Shown here: positions 28,871 to 38,256 of the stretch, piece after piece | How the letters are laid out: the number at the start of each line of letters is the position of its first letter | Numbering within the stretch: the first letter of the stretch is position 1 | NCBI GenBank assembly: GCA_019187085.1 | Contig: JABARS010000026.1 | Location: 1 to 50,689, forward strand | Source of the DNA: Pseudorhodoplanes sp. | Lineage (GTDB): Bacteria; Pseudomonadota; Alphaproteobacteria; Rhizobiales; Xanthobacteraceae | Reading direction: 5' to 3' | Length of the DNA: 50,689 nt | Translations under genes and position numbers: made by a program | The notes under the pieces: model-generated | What the model saw: only the letters and a program-made list of their open reading frames with translations | The model's database searches: none | What the model was told of the DNA's origin: nothing

Positions 28871-29845
28871 GTGACGCGCGCGTCCGCCGCAATGCAGGCC
28901 GACGCCATTCTGCTTGCGGCCGAGGGCGAGCAGGCCGAGCTCTATGCAAGGCTCCTGCGCGCGCGCTTCGGCGCGCAGCGCGTGCGCGTCTGGCCGCAGC
29001 AAGGCGAACCGCTGTCGGAGATCGGCTATGCCTGCGTATGGAAGGCGCCGCACGGCCTGCCGGCGCGCTGCCCCAACCTGAAGGCGATCTTCAATCTCGG
29101 CGCCGGCGCCGACCACCTGCTCGCCGATCCGGTGCTGCCGGACGTGCCGGTCGTGCGCGCGGTGCATCGCGATCTGAGCATGCGTGTGAGCGAGTATGTC
29201 GTGCTGCATGTGCTGATGGTCCATCGCCGCCAGCGTCTCTACGATGCCCAGCAGCGCGAAGGTGTCTGGCAGGTGCACGCGCAGCCGGGCGCGAACGAGA
29301 TGACGGTCGGCATCATGGGGCTCGGCCATATCGGCCAGCACGCGGCCGGCCTGCTGCGCGCGCTCGGCTTCAATGTCGTCGGCTGGAGCCGCACGCAAAA
29401 AAGCGTTCCCGGTGTCGAGACCTTTCATGGTGATGCCGGGCTCGACGCCTTTCTCGCGCGCACCGAAATCCTCGTCTGCCTGTTGCCGGCGACGCCGCAG
29501 ACGGAAGGGTTGCTGAACCTCGCCTTGCTGCGCAAGCTCAGGCGCGATGGGGCGGCGGGCGGCGCGTTCCTGATCAATGCCGGGCGCGGCCGCGTGCAGG
29601 TCGATGCCGATATCGTGGCGGCGCTCGAGGAGGGCGCGCTCGCGGGCGCGGCGCTCGACGTGTTTCCGGTCGAACCGCTGCCGGCGGACAGCCCACTCTG
29701 GCGGCATCCGCGCGTCACCGTGACGCCGCACAATGCCGGCGACATCGCGCCGGAAATTCTCGTCGAGGAGATCGCCCGCCAGATCGCGCGCTGCGAACGC
29801 GGCCTGCCGCTCGAAAACACCATCGACCGCACGCGGGGATATTGA
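28871..29845 (+). CDS. ghrA: 2-hydroxyacid dehydrogenase, glyoxylate/hydroxypyruvate reductase A-like
   Basis: A 324-residue NAD(P)H-dependent D-2-hydroxyacid dehydrogenase. The cofactor motif GIMGLGHIGQHAAGLL lies near residues 143-158, followed by GWSRT, whose basic residues favour NADPH. The catalytic Arg sits in FLINAGRGR, the Glu in the DVFPVEPLP region and the His in VTVTPHNAGDIAP. The GAGADHLL segment and the short first domain match GhrA, which reduces glyoxylate and hydroxypyruvate. GTG 28871 lacks a clear Shine-Dalgarno; ATG 28892 would remove seven residues. It starts 13 bp after yejF and may be the last gene of that transcript, though with no obvious functional link. Confidence 0.88.
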   Translation: MTRASAAMQADAILLAAEGEQAELYARLLRARFGAQRVRVWPQQGEPLSEIGYACVWKAPHGLPARCPNLKAIFNLGAGADHLLADPVLPDVPVVRAVHRDLSMRVSEYVVLHVLMVHRRQRLYDAQQREGVWQVHAQPGANEMTVGIMGLGHIGQHAAGLLRALGFNVVGWSRTQKSVPGVETFHGDAGLDAFLARTEILVCLLPATPQTEGLLNLALLRKLRRDGAAGGAFLINAGRGRVQVDADIVAALEEGALAGAALDVFPVEPLPADSPLWRHPRVTVTPHNAGDIAPEILVEEIARQIARCERGLPLENTIDRTRGY

Positions 29846-29929
29846 TGGGCGTTCTGGCCGCTGGTGCGTTTCTGTCCGCTCACATCAAAGTGATTCCTTT
29901 CCGCCGCGCGGCTCGCCCATGAAAGCATC

Positions 29930-30619
29930 ATGCCGAATTTTCTCACGCTTCTGAAATCCGCCGCCTGCCTTCTCGTCGCCGCCGTGCTGCTCACCGCGCC
30001 GCTGCATGCGCAGCAGGCGCAGTTTCCGATCACGGGCGACGACGGGCGCCCGATCGCCAATCACGCGCTCTCGCGCGAGCAGGCGCTCGTGGCCGAGCGG
30101 CTGCCGGGCGCGGTCGTCGTTGCCAATCCGAAGGGCGACGTGACGCTCGTCGAGTTCTACGATCTGAATTGTCCCTATTGCCGGCGCGCGTCGGCCGATC
30201 TCGACGCCATGATCAAGGCCGACAGGCGGCTGCGGCTCGTGCTCGTGCCCTATCCGGTGCTCGGCATCGCCTCGGTGCTGGCCGGCCGCGTCGAGCTTGC
30301 GGTCGCGCGCACGCTGCCGCCGGAGACCTTCTACCGCTTCCACCGCGAAATCTATGCCGGCCGCGGCGTCATCGACGGTGCGCGCGCGATCGCGACCGTG
30401 CGCACGCTCGGCCTCGACGAGGACAAGCTGCTCATGGTCGCCGACAGCGACGAACTGACCGAGATCATGAAGACGCATGCGCGCACCGGCGGCGCGCTCG
30501 GGCTGCGCGCGACGCCAGGTTATGTCATCGCCGGCGTCGCGATCGTCGGCCATCCCGGCCGCAAGGCGCTGGAGCAGGTCGTGGCCTCGGTGCGCCGCTG
30601 CGGCAAGGTGGTGTGTTGA
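29930..30619 (+). CDS. DsbA-family thiol-disulfide oxidoreductase
   Basis: A 229-residue exported thioredoxin-fold protein. The signal peptide (about 1-28, cleavage after LHAQ) is followed by a 40-residue lead-in. The fold then has active site C81-P-Y-C84 in VEFYDLNCPYCRR and the cis-Pro loop RATPGYV (Thr195-Pro196). CPYC with a helical insertion is typical of the DsbA_2/ScsC/BdbD branch, which oxidises or isomerises disulfides in the periplasm. Two further Cys residues near the C-terminus (RRCGKVVC) are unusual and might be structural. The gene stands alone, convergent with the AT-richer orphan gene. Confidence 0.9.
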   Translation: MPNFLTLLKSAACLLVAAVLLTAPLHAQQAQFPITGDDGRPIANHALSREQALVAERLPGAVVVANPKGDVTLVEFYDLNCPYCRRASADLDAMIKADRRLRLVLVPYPVLGIASVLAGRVELAVARTLPPETFYRFHREIYAGRGVIDGARAIATVRTLGLDEDKLLMVADSDELTEIMKTHARTGGALGLRATPGYVIAGVAIVGHPGRKALEQVVASVRRCGKVVC

Positions 30620-30649
30620 ACGCCGCAGCGCGGTTACAATTGTCTACCC

Positions 30650-31333
30650 TTAGTCCCGTGCCCGACCTCGCCAGAGCGCGAGTAAATACCAGCGAGAATG
30701 CCGACCCTGCCTTGGGCCGGCGTCGTTACCTCGTTCGTGGTAACGCATACCTTCATTCAATATGGCCGGCCCGGCAGCGTATTTCGGGAAATCTTTGGGG
30801 GTTTTTCGAATCCATCCGCGTTGTTCGTAGCGGTGACAGAATTTTGTCCAGCGCCCGTCCGCAAAACCGTCGTGGTATGTCAACTTCCCCCAAACATAAA
30901 TGAACCTTGTATCGCTGTTTAAAAAGCTCTTGATCTCCGGATCACTGAATTTGACGCGACAATCTTGTTTCATTTCCGATCCGGGCGGGATGTTCCCTGG
31001 CTCGGAGAAATCTCCATCGTTCCCGTCGCTGGGCACAAAATTCCGATCATCGCTCATTTCCATTTTGATGAACCAACGGACGTCGGTAGCCGGAAGATGA
31101 CCGACATTTTCGAATCCTACATGACCAATCGCTAATCTGTCGGATCTGAATGAGGTTACGCCATGAGGGACTGCGCTTATATATGCGCGCTGAAGAATTT
31201 TGGTTTGCTTTGATTGCTGCTTGCTCAGGCAAAAAAGAAAGACGGTAAATAACGCGATGAAGAAGGTGGCTATGGCTGTTATCGCGCCATTGTAATATTG
31301 AATACAGTTTAGAATATTTAGGATCGAATCCAT
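30650..31333 (-). CDS. Hypothetical single-pass membrane protein, AT-rich gene
   Basis: From ATG 31333 the frame gives 227 residues. A transmembrane segment AITAIATFFIALFTVFLFCL (about residues 17-36) is followed by a soluble domain with beta-type segments (GHVGFENVGHLPATDVRWFIKM; RFIYVWGKLTYHDGF). I do not recognise a family. The body resembles small membrane proteins of Bradyrhizobium-like genomes that carry an Ig-like soluble domain, but this is only an impression. The base composition and codon use are clearly poorer in GC than the neighbours, suggesting transfer. TTG 31423 and GTG 31411 extend the frame upstream, so the start is uncertain. There is no mobile-element gene beside it. Confidence 0.6.
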   Translation of the reverse strand: MDSILNILNCIQYYNGAITAIATFFIALFTVFLFCLSKQQSKQTKILQRAYISAVPHGVTSFRSDRLAIGHVGFENVGHLPATDVRWFIKMEMSDDRNFVPSDGNDGDFSEPGNIPPGSEMKQDCRVKFSDPEIKSFLNSDTRFIYVWGKLTYHDGFADGRWTKFCHRYEQRGWIRKTPKDFPKYAAGPAILNEGMRYHERGNDAGPRQGRHSRWYLLALWRGRARD

Positions 31334-31489
31334 GAGCGGATCAGCAGGGGAATTCTCGCCAACAGATGAATTCTTACATATAAAATAATCCAAGAACAGT
31401 CGCCGTGTCACATCAGCCTGCAAGGCATCGGCTGAGCGTAAGGATTGGTATCACGGAAAGATCGAAGGCAACCTTTATAGAATTACGGC

Positions 31490-32344
31490 TCAAATCCGCC
31501 GTATATCGGTGACCGCCGAACCCGTGGCGGCGATGCGTGCGACCGCCTGCGCCAGTGGCTCGACCGCGACCGCCATATGGAACGCGTTGGCGTGCACGAT
31601 GTGCGTCGCATCGAGCATCATCGCGACATGGCCCTTCCAGAACACGAGGTCGCCGCGCCGGACATTGGTGAGTGCGCTGCCGGCATCGACCGGCGCGCCG
31701 AGATTGCGCTCCTGCATGTCGCTGTCGCGCAGGCACGCGATGCCGCAGGCCTGCATCGCAACCTGCACGAGGCCGGAACAGTCGATGCCGAGGCTGGTCT
31801 TGCCGCCCCACAGATACGGCGTGCCGACAAAGCGCTCGGCGATCGCGGCCGGATCGCGCGCGTGTTCGCCGGCCGGCGCGAGATGCATCGCCGGCACGAA
31901 TCCGCCGGAGGCGAGGCGAGCGAGCGGCCCGCTCGCCTCGCGTACCGTGACGCGCGCGCCCATCGGCAGGCTTGAAAGCGGCGGCAGCTTGATGTCGGGC
32001 CCGGGAAACACCAGCGTGCGCAGCGCGCTTACGGTATGCGTCGGCTCGCCGGCCGGCGCCGCGAGCGCGTTGGCGGAGAGATAGCCGACATAGCCGTCGC
32101 CCTGGAGCTGGACCCAGCACCAGCCTTCGTCCATCGTCTCGTAGACGGCGACGCGTTCACCATACAGCGCCTCGGTCTCGAGCGGCGCGTCCGGCACGGG
32201 CGCGCGCCGCAGCGGCGTCTCCGCCTCGATCACTGCGCGCAATTGCGGTTCGACAAAGCGTGTCGCCTCGACCCGGCCGCGCAGATGGGCGGCAGCGAGG
32301 TCCGGCCGCGCCGGCGTCAATCGCGGATCGCTTTCGCCGGTCAT
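31490..32344 (-). CDS. NlpC/P60 family cell-wall hydrolase with SH3 domains
   Basis: A 284-residue peptidoglycan peptidase. Two SH3b-like domains (about 25-95 and 100-155) precede an NlpC/P60 catalytic domain (about 160-284). The catalytic residues are visible as Cys189 in GIDCSGLVQ, His239 in WKGHVAMM and a third polar residue, His251, in HIVHANAF. Relatives cleave gamma-D-glutamyl-meso-diaminopimelate bonds of the peptide stem. No signal peptide is seen, which suggests action on recycled muropeptides in the cytosol. It starts in an ATGA overlap with the aminopeptidase gene, so the pair is translationally coupled and may process peptides successively. Confidence 0.9.
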   Translation of the reverse strand: MTGESDPRLTPARPDLAAAHLRGRVEATRFVEPQLRAVIEAETPLRRAPVPDAPLETEALYGERVAVYETMDEGWCWVQLQGDGYVGYLSANALAAPAGEPTHTVSALRTLVFPGPDIKLPPLSSLPMGARVTVREASGPLARLASGGFVPAMHLAPAGEHARDPAAIAERFVGTPYLWGGKTSLGIDCSGLVQVAMQACGIACLRDSDMQERNLGAPVDAGSALTNVRRGDLVFWKGHVAMMLDATHIVHANAFHMAVAVEPLAQAVARIAATGSAVTDIRRI

Positions 32345-33723
32345 GCGGGGTAGCGAGCTTTCAGCAGCGCATAGAGCGCGCGCGCGGCCTGGCATTCGCC
32401 GCCTTCCGGGCGCGCGGGCTTGGCTGCGGGCGTCCAGGCATAGATGTCGAAATGCGCGAACGCCTTCGCCTTCTCCACGAAGCGCTTGAGGAAGAGCGCG
32501 CAGACGATCGAGCCGGCGAAGCTGCCGCTCGCCACGTTGCCGAGGTCGGCGACTTTCGAATCGAGCAGCGTGTCGTAGGGCCGGTAGAGCGGCATCCGCC
32601 AGAGCGGATCGCGCTCGGCCGCCGCACACGCTGCGATATCGGCCGCGAGCGCCTCGTCGTCGGTATAGAAGGGCGGCAGTTCCGGCCCGAGCGCCACGCG
32701 CGCGGCGCCCGTCAGCGTGCCCATGTCGATGAGCAGATCGGGCGCGTCCTCGTCGGCGAGCGCAAGCGCGTCGGCGAGCACGAGGCGGCCCTCGGCATCG
32801 GTGTTGCCGATCTCCACCGTGAGCCCCTTGCGCGAGGGATAGACGTCGAGCGGGCGGAAGGCCGAGCCCGACACCGCATTCTCCACCGCCGGGATGATCA
32901 CTCGCAGCGCCACCGGCAGGCGCGCATCCATGATCATGTGCGCGAGGGCGAGCACGGTGGCCGCGCCACCCATGTCCTTCTTCATGATCAGCATCGCGCT
33001 TTCGGGCTTGAGGTCGAGCCCGCCGGTGTCGAAGCACACGCCCTTGCCGACCAGCGTCACTTTCGGATTCTTCGGATCGCCCCAGCGCAGGTCGATCAGC
33101 CGCGGCGCGCGGCTCGACGCGCGGCCGACGGCATGGATGAGCGGAAAATTCTCCTTCAGGAGATCGTCGCCGACGACCGCTCGCACCTGCGCGCCATGCC
33201 GTCCGGCGAGCGTGCGCGCGGCCTGTTCCAACTCGTCCGGTCCTATGTCGTTGGCGGGCGTGTTGATGAGATCGCGCGCGAGCACGACGGCCTCGGCGAT
33301 GCGCGACAGCTCGCCGGCATCGACGCCGGGGGGCACGACGAGGCGCACGCCGCGCTCCTCGCCTTTGCGGTAGCGCGCGAAGCGATAGGCGCCGAGCGCG
33401 ATCGCAAGCGCGGCGAGCCGCCTGTCGTGCGGATCGTTGGCGAAGCGGTAAAGGCCCGGCGGCAACAGGCCGGCGAGCGATCCCGGCAGGAACGGATCGC
33501 GCGGCGCGTCCTCGTTCTCGATGCCGAACAGGATGGCGGCGAGCGCGCCGTCGGCGGTCGGCAGCACGAGATGGCGGCCGGGTCTGGCTTCGAAGCCCGC
33601 GGCCGCCGCGAAGGCGCGCGCGGGCGGATCGAGATCGTTCTGCATGGCCGGCCAGGTTGCGGCGCTGACGAAACGGATCGGGATGGCGCGCTCGGCGCCC
33701 TCGGCAACGAAAATCGGATGCAT
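32341..33723 (-). CDS. Leucyl aminopeptidase family M17
   Basis: A 460-residue cytosolic metallo-aminopeptidase. The signature NTDAEGRLVLADAL carries two of the metal ligands, VGKGVCFDTGGLDLKP the first Lys/Asp pair, and MKKDMGGAA the second Lys. The catalytic domain is complete, and the N-terminal domain (about 1-160) is shorter than in PepA and more like PepB. The last codons overlap the NlpC/P60 start. The product would hydrolyse N-terminal residues from small peptides, and its coupling to a cell-wall peptidase suggests muropeptide or peptide recycling as an inferred role. It is divergent from tadD. Confidence 0.93.
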   Translation of the reverse strand: MHPIFVAEGAERAIPIRFVSAATWPAMQNDLDPPARAFAAAAGFEARPGRHLVLPTADGALAAILFGIENEDAPRDPFLPGSLAGLLPPGLYRFANDPHDRRLAALAIALGAYRFARYRKGEERGVRLVVPPGVDAGELSRIAEAVVLARDLINTPANDIGPDELEQAARTLAGRHGAQVRAVVGDDLLKENFPLIHAVGRASSRAPRLIDLRWGDPKNPKVTLVGKGVCFDTGGLDLKPESAMLIMKKDMGGAATVLALAHMIMDARLPVALRVIIPAVENAVSGSAFRPLDVYPSRKGLTVEIGNTDAEGRLVLADALALADEDAPDLLIDMGTLTGAARVALGPELPPFYTDDEALAADIAACAAAERDPLWRMPLYRPYDTLLDSKVADLGNVASGSFAGSIVCALFLKRFVEKAKAFAHFDIYAWTPAAKPARPEGGECQAARALYALLKARYPA

Positions 33724-33848
33724 GACGTCCCCTGGAACACGACCCGGCCGGATCGGAGCGGATCATGCTCCCGATTCAATTATTTGTCGCGCGGGCGCAA
33801 GCCGGGCCGACGGTCCGTTGCCGCAGTGCAGGCGCCCCGCGAGGCGGA

Positions 33849-33880
33849 TTAACCACTCGTTAGGGTTAACATTCTATTGA
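33849..33880. promoter_or_regulatory. CtrA-like sites upstream of tadD
   Basis: TTAA-CCACTCG-TTAG (33849-33863) and GTTAA-CATTCTA-TTGA (33865-33880) each match the CtrA pattern TTAA-N7-TTAA with one mismatch. They lie in the divergent region between the aminopeptidase and tadD, about 50-80 bp before the tadD start. Evidence is sequence only. Confidence 0.35.
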
Positions 33881-33928
33881 TCGGACCCCATGGCCGGCCG
33901 TCCCGGCCGGCCGGGCCGGGTCCGATCC

Positions 33929-34723
33929 ATGCCGATCCATGCGACACGCTTCAAGCTCCTGACGTCGGCGGCGCTCGCGGGCGCCCTGGCGCTGGCCGGC
34001 TGCACCACGACCGGCACCACCGGATCGATCGGAGCCGGCGCACCGCAGACCGAGAGCGACTGGCGGCGCGAAGCCGACATCTGGGGCCCGCGCTACAACA
34101 AGAATCCGGCCGACGCCGACGCCGCCTACCGCTATGCGCGCGCCTTGCGCGCCAACGGCCAGCGCGCGCAGGCGGCCGCCGTGCTCGAACAGGCGACGAT
34201 CAGCAATCCGCGCAACACGCTGCTGCTCGGCGCCTATGGCCGCGCGCTCGCCGATATCGGCAATTACAAGCAGGCGCTGGAAGTGCTGCGCCGCGCGCAT
34301 ACGCCCGACCAGCCCAACTGGCGCATCCTCTCCGCGCAGGGCGCGGTACTCGACCAGATGGGCCGCCACGAGGAGGCGCGCCGCCATTATGCGACCGCGC
34401 TCAAGATCATGCCGGACGAGCCGTCGGTGCTGTCCAATCTGGGACTGTCGTACGCGCTGTCGAAGAACCTGCCCAAAGCCGAAGAGACGCTGCGGCTGGC
34501 GAGCGAGCAGAAGGGCGCGGAACCGCGCGTGCGGCAGAATCTCGCGCTCGTGATCGGGTTGCAGGGCCGCTTCGCCGAGGCCGAGCAGATCGCGCGCGGC
34601 GACCTCTCTCCGGAAGAGGCGACCGCCAACGTCGCCTACCTGCGCCAGATGATCGAGCAGGAGCGCGGCCGCAAGAAGGGGCGCGGCGCGCCGAGCCCGC
34701 TCAAGGACGCGGCGAACTCCTGA
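33929..34723 (+). CDS. tadD: TadD-like TPR lipoprotein of the Tad pilus
   Basis: A 264-residue outer-membrane-associated pilotin-like protein. The signal peptide ends in the lipobox LALAGC (Cys25). Four or five tetratricopeptide helical pairs follow (AAYRYARALRANGQRAQAAAVLEQA; YGRALADIGNYKQALEVLRRA; and so on), and a Lys/Arg-rich tail closes the protein. TadD supports secretin assembly in Tad machines. ATG 33929 gives a canonical lipoprotein signal; ATG 33890, with CGGA before it, would add 13 Arg/Gly/Pro-rich residues and remains possible. It is convergent with tadC, the stops being 15 bp apart. Confidence 0.9.
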   Translation: MPIHATRFKLLTSAALAGALALAGCTTTGTTGSIGAGAPQTESDWRREADIWGPRYNKNPADADAAYRYARALRANGQRAQAAAVLEQATISNPRNTLLLGAYGRALADIGNYKQALEVLRRAHTPDQPNWRILSAQGAVLDQMGRHEEARRHYATALKIMPDEPSVLSNLGLSYALSKNLPKAEETLRLASEQKGAEPRVRQNLALVIGLQGRFAEAEQIARGDLSPEEATANVAYLRQMIEQERGRKKGRGAPSPLKDAANS

Positions 34724-34738
34724 CCGGCGACTTCCGGC

Positions 34739-35716
34739 TCAGTGCTGCAGCGCCATCACGCGAATGGCGGCCGGGCCGAGAATGACCACGAACAGCACCG
34801 GCAGGAAGAACAGGATCATCGGCACGGTGAGCTTGGGCGGCAGGGCGGCCGCCTTCTTCTCGGCCTCGGCCATGCGCATGTCGCGGTTTTCCTGCGCCAG
34901 CACCCGCAGCGTCTGCGCGAGCGGCGTGCCGTAGCGTTCGGCCTGCTGCAGCGCCACGCATACCGAGCGCACGCCTTCGAGGTCGGTGCGCCTGGCGAGA
35001 TTGTCGTAGGCCTGCCGGCGGTCCTGCAGATAGGACAGTTCGGCGGTGGTCAGCGTCAGTTCCTCGGCCAGCGGGATCGATTGCGAGCCGATCTCCTCGC
35101 TCACCTTCCTGAACGCGGCCTCGATCGACATGCCGGATTCGACGCAGATCAGCAAAAGGTCGAGCGCGTCCGGGAAGGCGCGCCGGATGGAAATCTGGCG
35201 CTTGGTGATCATGTTCTTGAGGAACAGATAGGGAAGCTGCATGCCCAGATAGGCGCCGAAAATGCAGAACCCGACCTTGATCATCGGCGGCTGGTCGATT
35301 TCGAGAATGACGAAGACATAGACCGAGGTGAGCACCAGCATGATCGCCGGCGTCACCATGCGGAAGAACAGGTAGGCGATATAGGGCGCCTCGCCGCGAT
35401 AGCCGGCCTGCACCAGCTTGGCGCGCGCCTCCTCCTGGCCGACCCATTTGCGCAGGTTAAAGCGCTCGACCGCATGCTGCATGTATTGCTTGGGCGACTG
35501 GCGCAGCGACACCTTCTCGCCGCGCGCCAGCCGTTCGCGCTCGCGCTGGCGGATTTTCTCGCGCTCGAGTGCGACCGACTTCATGCGCTTGGGCAGCGCG
35601 TTGCTGGCCAGAAGCGGCATCGCGATGGTGAGCACGGTGGCGCCGGCGGCGACGGCGGCCAGCAGCATGGTCATGAACCGCGCATCGTGCATCTTGCTGA
35701 TGATGAACTCGAACAT
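34739..35716 (-). CDS. tadC: TadC, Tad pilus inner-membrane platform protein
   Basis: A 325-residue protein of the T2SF/GspF family. It has an N-terminal membrane helix (about 15-37), a charged linker (KSVALEREKIRQRERERL), two central helices and the cytosolic T2SF helical domain with FPDALDLLLICVESGMSIEAAF. The final helix is ILFFLPVLFVVILGPAAI. In Tad systems TadB and TadC form the membrane platform on which CpaF acts. The gene starts 9 bp after tadB and ends the long co-directional run cpaB-C-D-E-F-tadB-tadC. All parts of the family are present. Confidence 0.94.
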   Translation of the reverse strand: MFEFIISKMHDARFMTMLLAAVAAGATVLTIAMPLLASNALPKRMKSVALEREKIRQRERERLARGEKVSLRQSPKQYMQHAVERFNLRKWVGQEEARAKLVQAGYRGEAPYIAYLFFRMVTPAIMLVLTSVYVFVILEIDQPPMIKVGFCIFGAYLGMQLPYLFLKNMITKRQISIRRAFPDALDLLLICVESGMSIEAAFRKVSEEIGSQSIPLAEELTLTTAELSYLQDRRQAYDNLARRTDLEGVRSVCVALQQAERYGTPLAQTLRVLAQENRDMRMAEAEKKAAALPPKLTVPMILFFLPVLFVVILGPAAIRVMALQH

Positions 35717-35725
35717 GGCTGCGGC

Positions 35726-36706
35726 TCAGAAATCGAAATTGATCATTTTCTTCATGACGAGGCAGCCCAGGAACATCCAGGTCGCGCAGGCCGCGAGCAT
35801 CATCTGCCCCATCGGATGCGTCCACAGAAGCTGGATGTAGTCCGGGCTCGTGATCCAGACGAGGAACATCACCGCCAGCGGCAGCATGCCGATAATGACG
35901 GCGGAGGCTTTCGCCTCCATCGACATGGCCTGGATCTTCGCCTTCATGCGCTTGCGGTCGCGCAGCACCTTGGACAGGTTGCCGAGCGCCTCGGAGAGGT
36001 TGCCGCCGGCTTTCTGCTGGATCGCGATCACGATGCCGAAGAAATTGGCCTCCGGCACCGGCATGCGCTCGTGCAGCTTGGCGCAGGCCTCACCGAGCGG
36101 CATGCCGATGGTCTGCGTCTCGATGATGGCGCGGAATTCGCTCTTGAGCGGCTCCTGGCCTTCGCTCGCGATCATCTTCAGGCTGTCGAGCAGCGGCAGG
36201 CCGGCCTTGATGCCGCGCACGATGACGTCCACGGCATCCGGGAAATTGTGCAGGAAACGCGCTTCGCGGCGCTTCTTGAGGAAGGACAGCATCCAGTAGG
36301 GCAGGCCGAACGAGGCGGCAAAGCCCAGCCCGAGCGCCGGCAGCAATCCCAGGCCGAGGACGAACACGAGCGAAAACACCGCGATTCCCAGTCCCGCGGC
36401 GGTCAGGAAGAATTGCCGCTGCGACCAGCTCAGGCCGGCCTGTGCGATGCGCACCTGCAGGCCGGGCTTCTGGTTCTTCTTCTGGCGGGCCTCGATCTCT
36501 TTCAGCGAGATCTCGACCTGCTCGCGGCGCGAGCGCTGATGTCCGCGTGCGACGCGCGCGGCGACCGGCTCGTTGCGCGCGACCGACGCCTTGCGCTTCT
36601 CCATCTTCTTCTCGCCCGACAGGATCGGGAGCAGGAAGACCCAGGCGACGCCGCCGATCGAGAGGGCAGCCAGGAAGAAGAGCGCGAGCGTCTGCATCTT
36701 GAGCAT
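35726..36706 (-). CDS. tadB: TadB, Tad pilus inner-membrane platform protein
   Basis: A 326-residue T2SF-family protein that pairs with TadC. There is an N-terminal helix (LALFFLAALSIGGVAWVFLL), a basic linker with EKKMEKRKASVARNEP, two middle helices around LGIAVFSLVFVLGLGLLPAL, the T2SF domain (NFPDAVDVIVRGIKAGLPLLDS) and a C-terminal helix pair. ATG 36706 has AGG eight bases upstream and sits 8 bp after cpaF; ATG 36697 is a second in-frame choice three codons later. A longer upstream frame is only the shadow of cpaF. Confidence 0.93.
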   Translation of the reverse strand: MLKMQTLALFFLAALSIGGVAWVFLLPILSGEKKMEKRKASVARNEPVAARVARGHQRSRREQVEISLKEIEARQKKNQKPGLQVRIAQAGLSWSQRQFFLTAAGLGIAVFSLVFVLGLGLLPALGLGFAASFGLPYWMLSFLKKRREARFLHNFPDAVDVIVRGIKAGLPLLDSLKMIASEGQEPLKSEFRAIIETQTIGMPLGEACAKLHERMPVPEANFFGIVIAIQQKAGGNLSEALGNLSKVLRDRKRMKAKIQAMSMEAKASAVIIGMLPLAVMFLVWITSPDYIQLLWTHPMGQMMLAACATWMFLGCLVMKKMINFDF

Positions 36707-36714
36707 GGGCGGAC

Positions 36715-38238
36715 CTATCGCGGCAGCGGCTCGTCGGCGATCTCGGCGGCGTCGAGCGCGGCGGCGAGGCGCGCCTCCTCGCCGTAATAGCGCGCGCGGT
36801 CCCAGAAACGCGGGCGGCCGATACCGGTCGAGCGGTGGCGGCCGATCAGGTTGCCCTGCGCGTCCTCGCCGGTGATCTCGTGGACGAACAGATCCTGCGT
36901 GATGATGACGTCGCCTTCCATGCCCAGCACCTCGGTGATGTGGGTGATGCGGCGCGAACCGTCGCGCAGACGCGCGGCCTGGATGACGACGTCGACCGAG
37001 GCGCACATCATCTCGCGGATCGTGCGCGAGGGCAGCGAGAAGCCGCCCATGGTGATCATGGATTCCATGCGCGAGAGCGCCTCGCGCGGCGAGTTGGCGT
37101 GCAGCGTGCCCATCGAGCCGTCGTGGCCGGTATTCATGGCCTGCAGCAGGTCGAACGCCTCGGGTCCGCGCACTTCGCCGACGATGATGCGCTCGGGCCG
37201 CATGCGCAGACAGTTCTTCACCAGATCGCGCATCGTGACCTGGCCCTCGCCCTCGATATTGGGCGGGCGCGTTTCCAGGCGCACCACGTGCGGCTGCTGG
37301 AGCTGCAGTTCGGCGGCGTCTTCGCAGGTGATGACGCGCTCGTCGTCGTCGATATAGCGCGTCAGGCAGTTCAGCAGCGTGGTCTTGCCCGAGCCGGTGC
37401 CGCCGGAAATGACGGTGTTGACGCGGCAGCGGCCGATGATCTTGAGGATCTCGGCGCCCTCCGGCGTGATCGAGCCGAACTTGGTGAGCTGCTCGAGGGT
37501 GAGTTTTTCCTTCTTGAATTTGCGGATGGTGAGCGCCGGGCCGTCGATCGAGAGCGGCGGCACTATCACGTTGACGCGCGAGCCGTCGGCGAGGCGCGCG
37601 TCGCAGATCGGCGACGATTCGTCGACGCGGCGGCCGACCTGGCTGACGATGCGCTGGCAGATATTGAGCAGTTGCTGATTGTCGCGGAAGCGGATGCCGG
37701 TCTTGAGGATCTTGCCGGCGACTTCGATGTAGACCGTGCCGGAGCCGTTGACCATGATGTCGGCGATGTCGTCGCGCGCCAGCAGCGGCTCGAGCGGACC
37801 ATAGCCGAGTACGTCGTTGCAGATGTCGTCGAGCAGCTCCTCCTGCTCGGAGATCGACATCACGATGTTCTTGATCGCGATGATCTCGTTGACGATGTCG
37901 CGGATTTCCTCGCGCGCGGCGTCGGCGTCCAGGCGCGCGAGCTGCGCCAGATCGATGGCCTCGATCAGCGCGCTGAAGACCGTGCCCTTGGTCTCGTAAT
38001 AGGTTTCCGAGCGCCGGTTGTCGGTCGCCAGCATCGGCGCGGCCGGCGGCGGACCGGCCTTGACCGGAGCGAGCGGCGGGGAGATCAAAGGCGCGCCGAG
38101 CCCGGCCGAAGGCAGCGGCGCGAGGCCTGTTTCCTTTTGCGCGGGCGGCGGGGGCGGCGCTGCCGGCCGCGGCGCCACAGCCGCCGGTGCGGGCGCGGGC
38201 CGCTGGTCGGGGGCGGAGATCGAACGCTTACCGAACAC
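36715..38238 (-). CDS. cpaF: CpaF/TadA, Tad pilus secretion ATPase
   Basis: A 507-residue cytosolic hexameric ATPase that drives pilus extension and, in Caulobacter, retraction. The first 75 residues are Pro/Ala-rich and disordered. The N-domain follows ([22 protein letters not shown]), then the ATPase core with Walker [10 protein letters not shown] (279-287), the Asp box with [10 protein letters not shown], Walker [15 protein letters not shown] and the His box [14 protein letters not shown]. All catalytic elements are intact. It starts 18 bp after cpaE and ends 8 bp before tadB, as in other Tad operons. Confidence 0.96.
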   Translation of the reverse strand: MFGKRSISAPDQRPAPAPAAVAPRPAAPPPPPAQKETGLAPLPSAGLGAPLISPPLAPVKAGPPPAAPMLATDNRRSETYYETKGTVFSALIEAIDLAQLARLDADAAREEIRDIVNEIIAIKNIVMSISEQEELLDDICNDVLGYGPLEPLLARDDIADIMVNGSGTVYIEVAGKILKTGIRFRDNQQLLNICQRIVSQVGRRVDESSPICDARLADGSRVNVIVPPLSIDGPALTIRKFKKEKLTLEQLTKFGSITPEGAEILKIIGRCRVNTVISGGTGSGKTTLLNCLTRYIDDDERVITCEDAAELQLQQPHVVRLETRPPNIEGEGQVTMRDLVKNCLRMRPERIIVGEVRGPEAFDLLQAMNTGHDGSMGTLHANSPREALSRMESMITMGGFSLPSRTIREMMCASVDVVIQAARLRDGSRRITHITEVLGMEGDVIITQDLFVHEITGEDAQGNLIGRHRSTGIGRPRFWDRARYYGEEARLAAALDAAEIADEPLPR

Positions 38239-38256
38239 GATTCACTACTCCGCGGC

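Noticed and set aside
30640..31480. Prophage or insertion sequence around the AT-rich gene
   Set aside because: No transposase, integrase, terminal inverted repeats or tRNA end could be seen.
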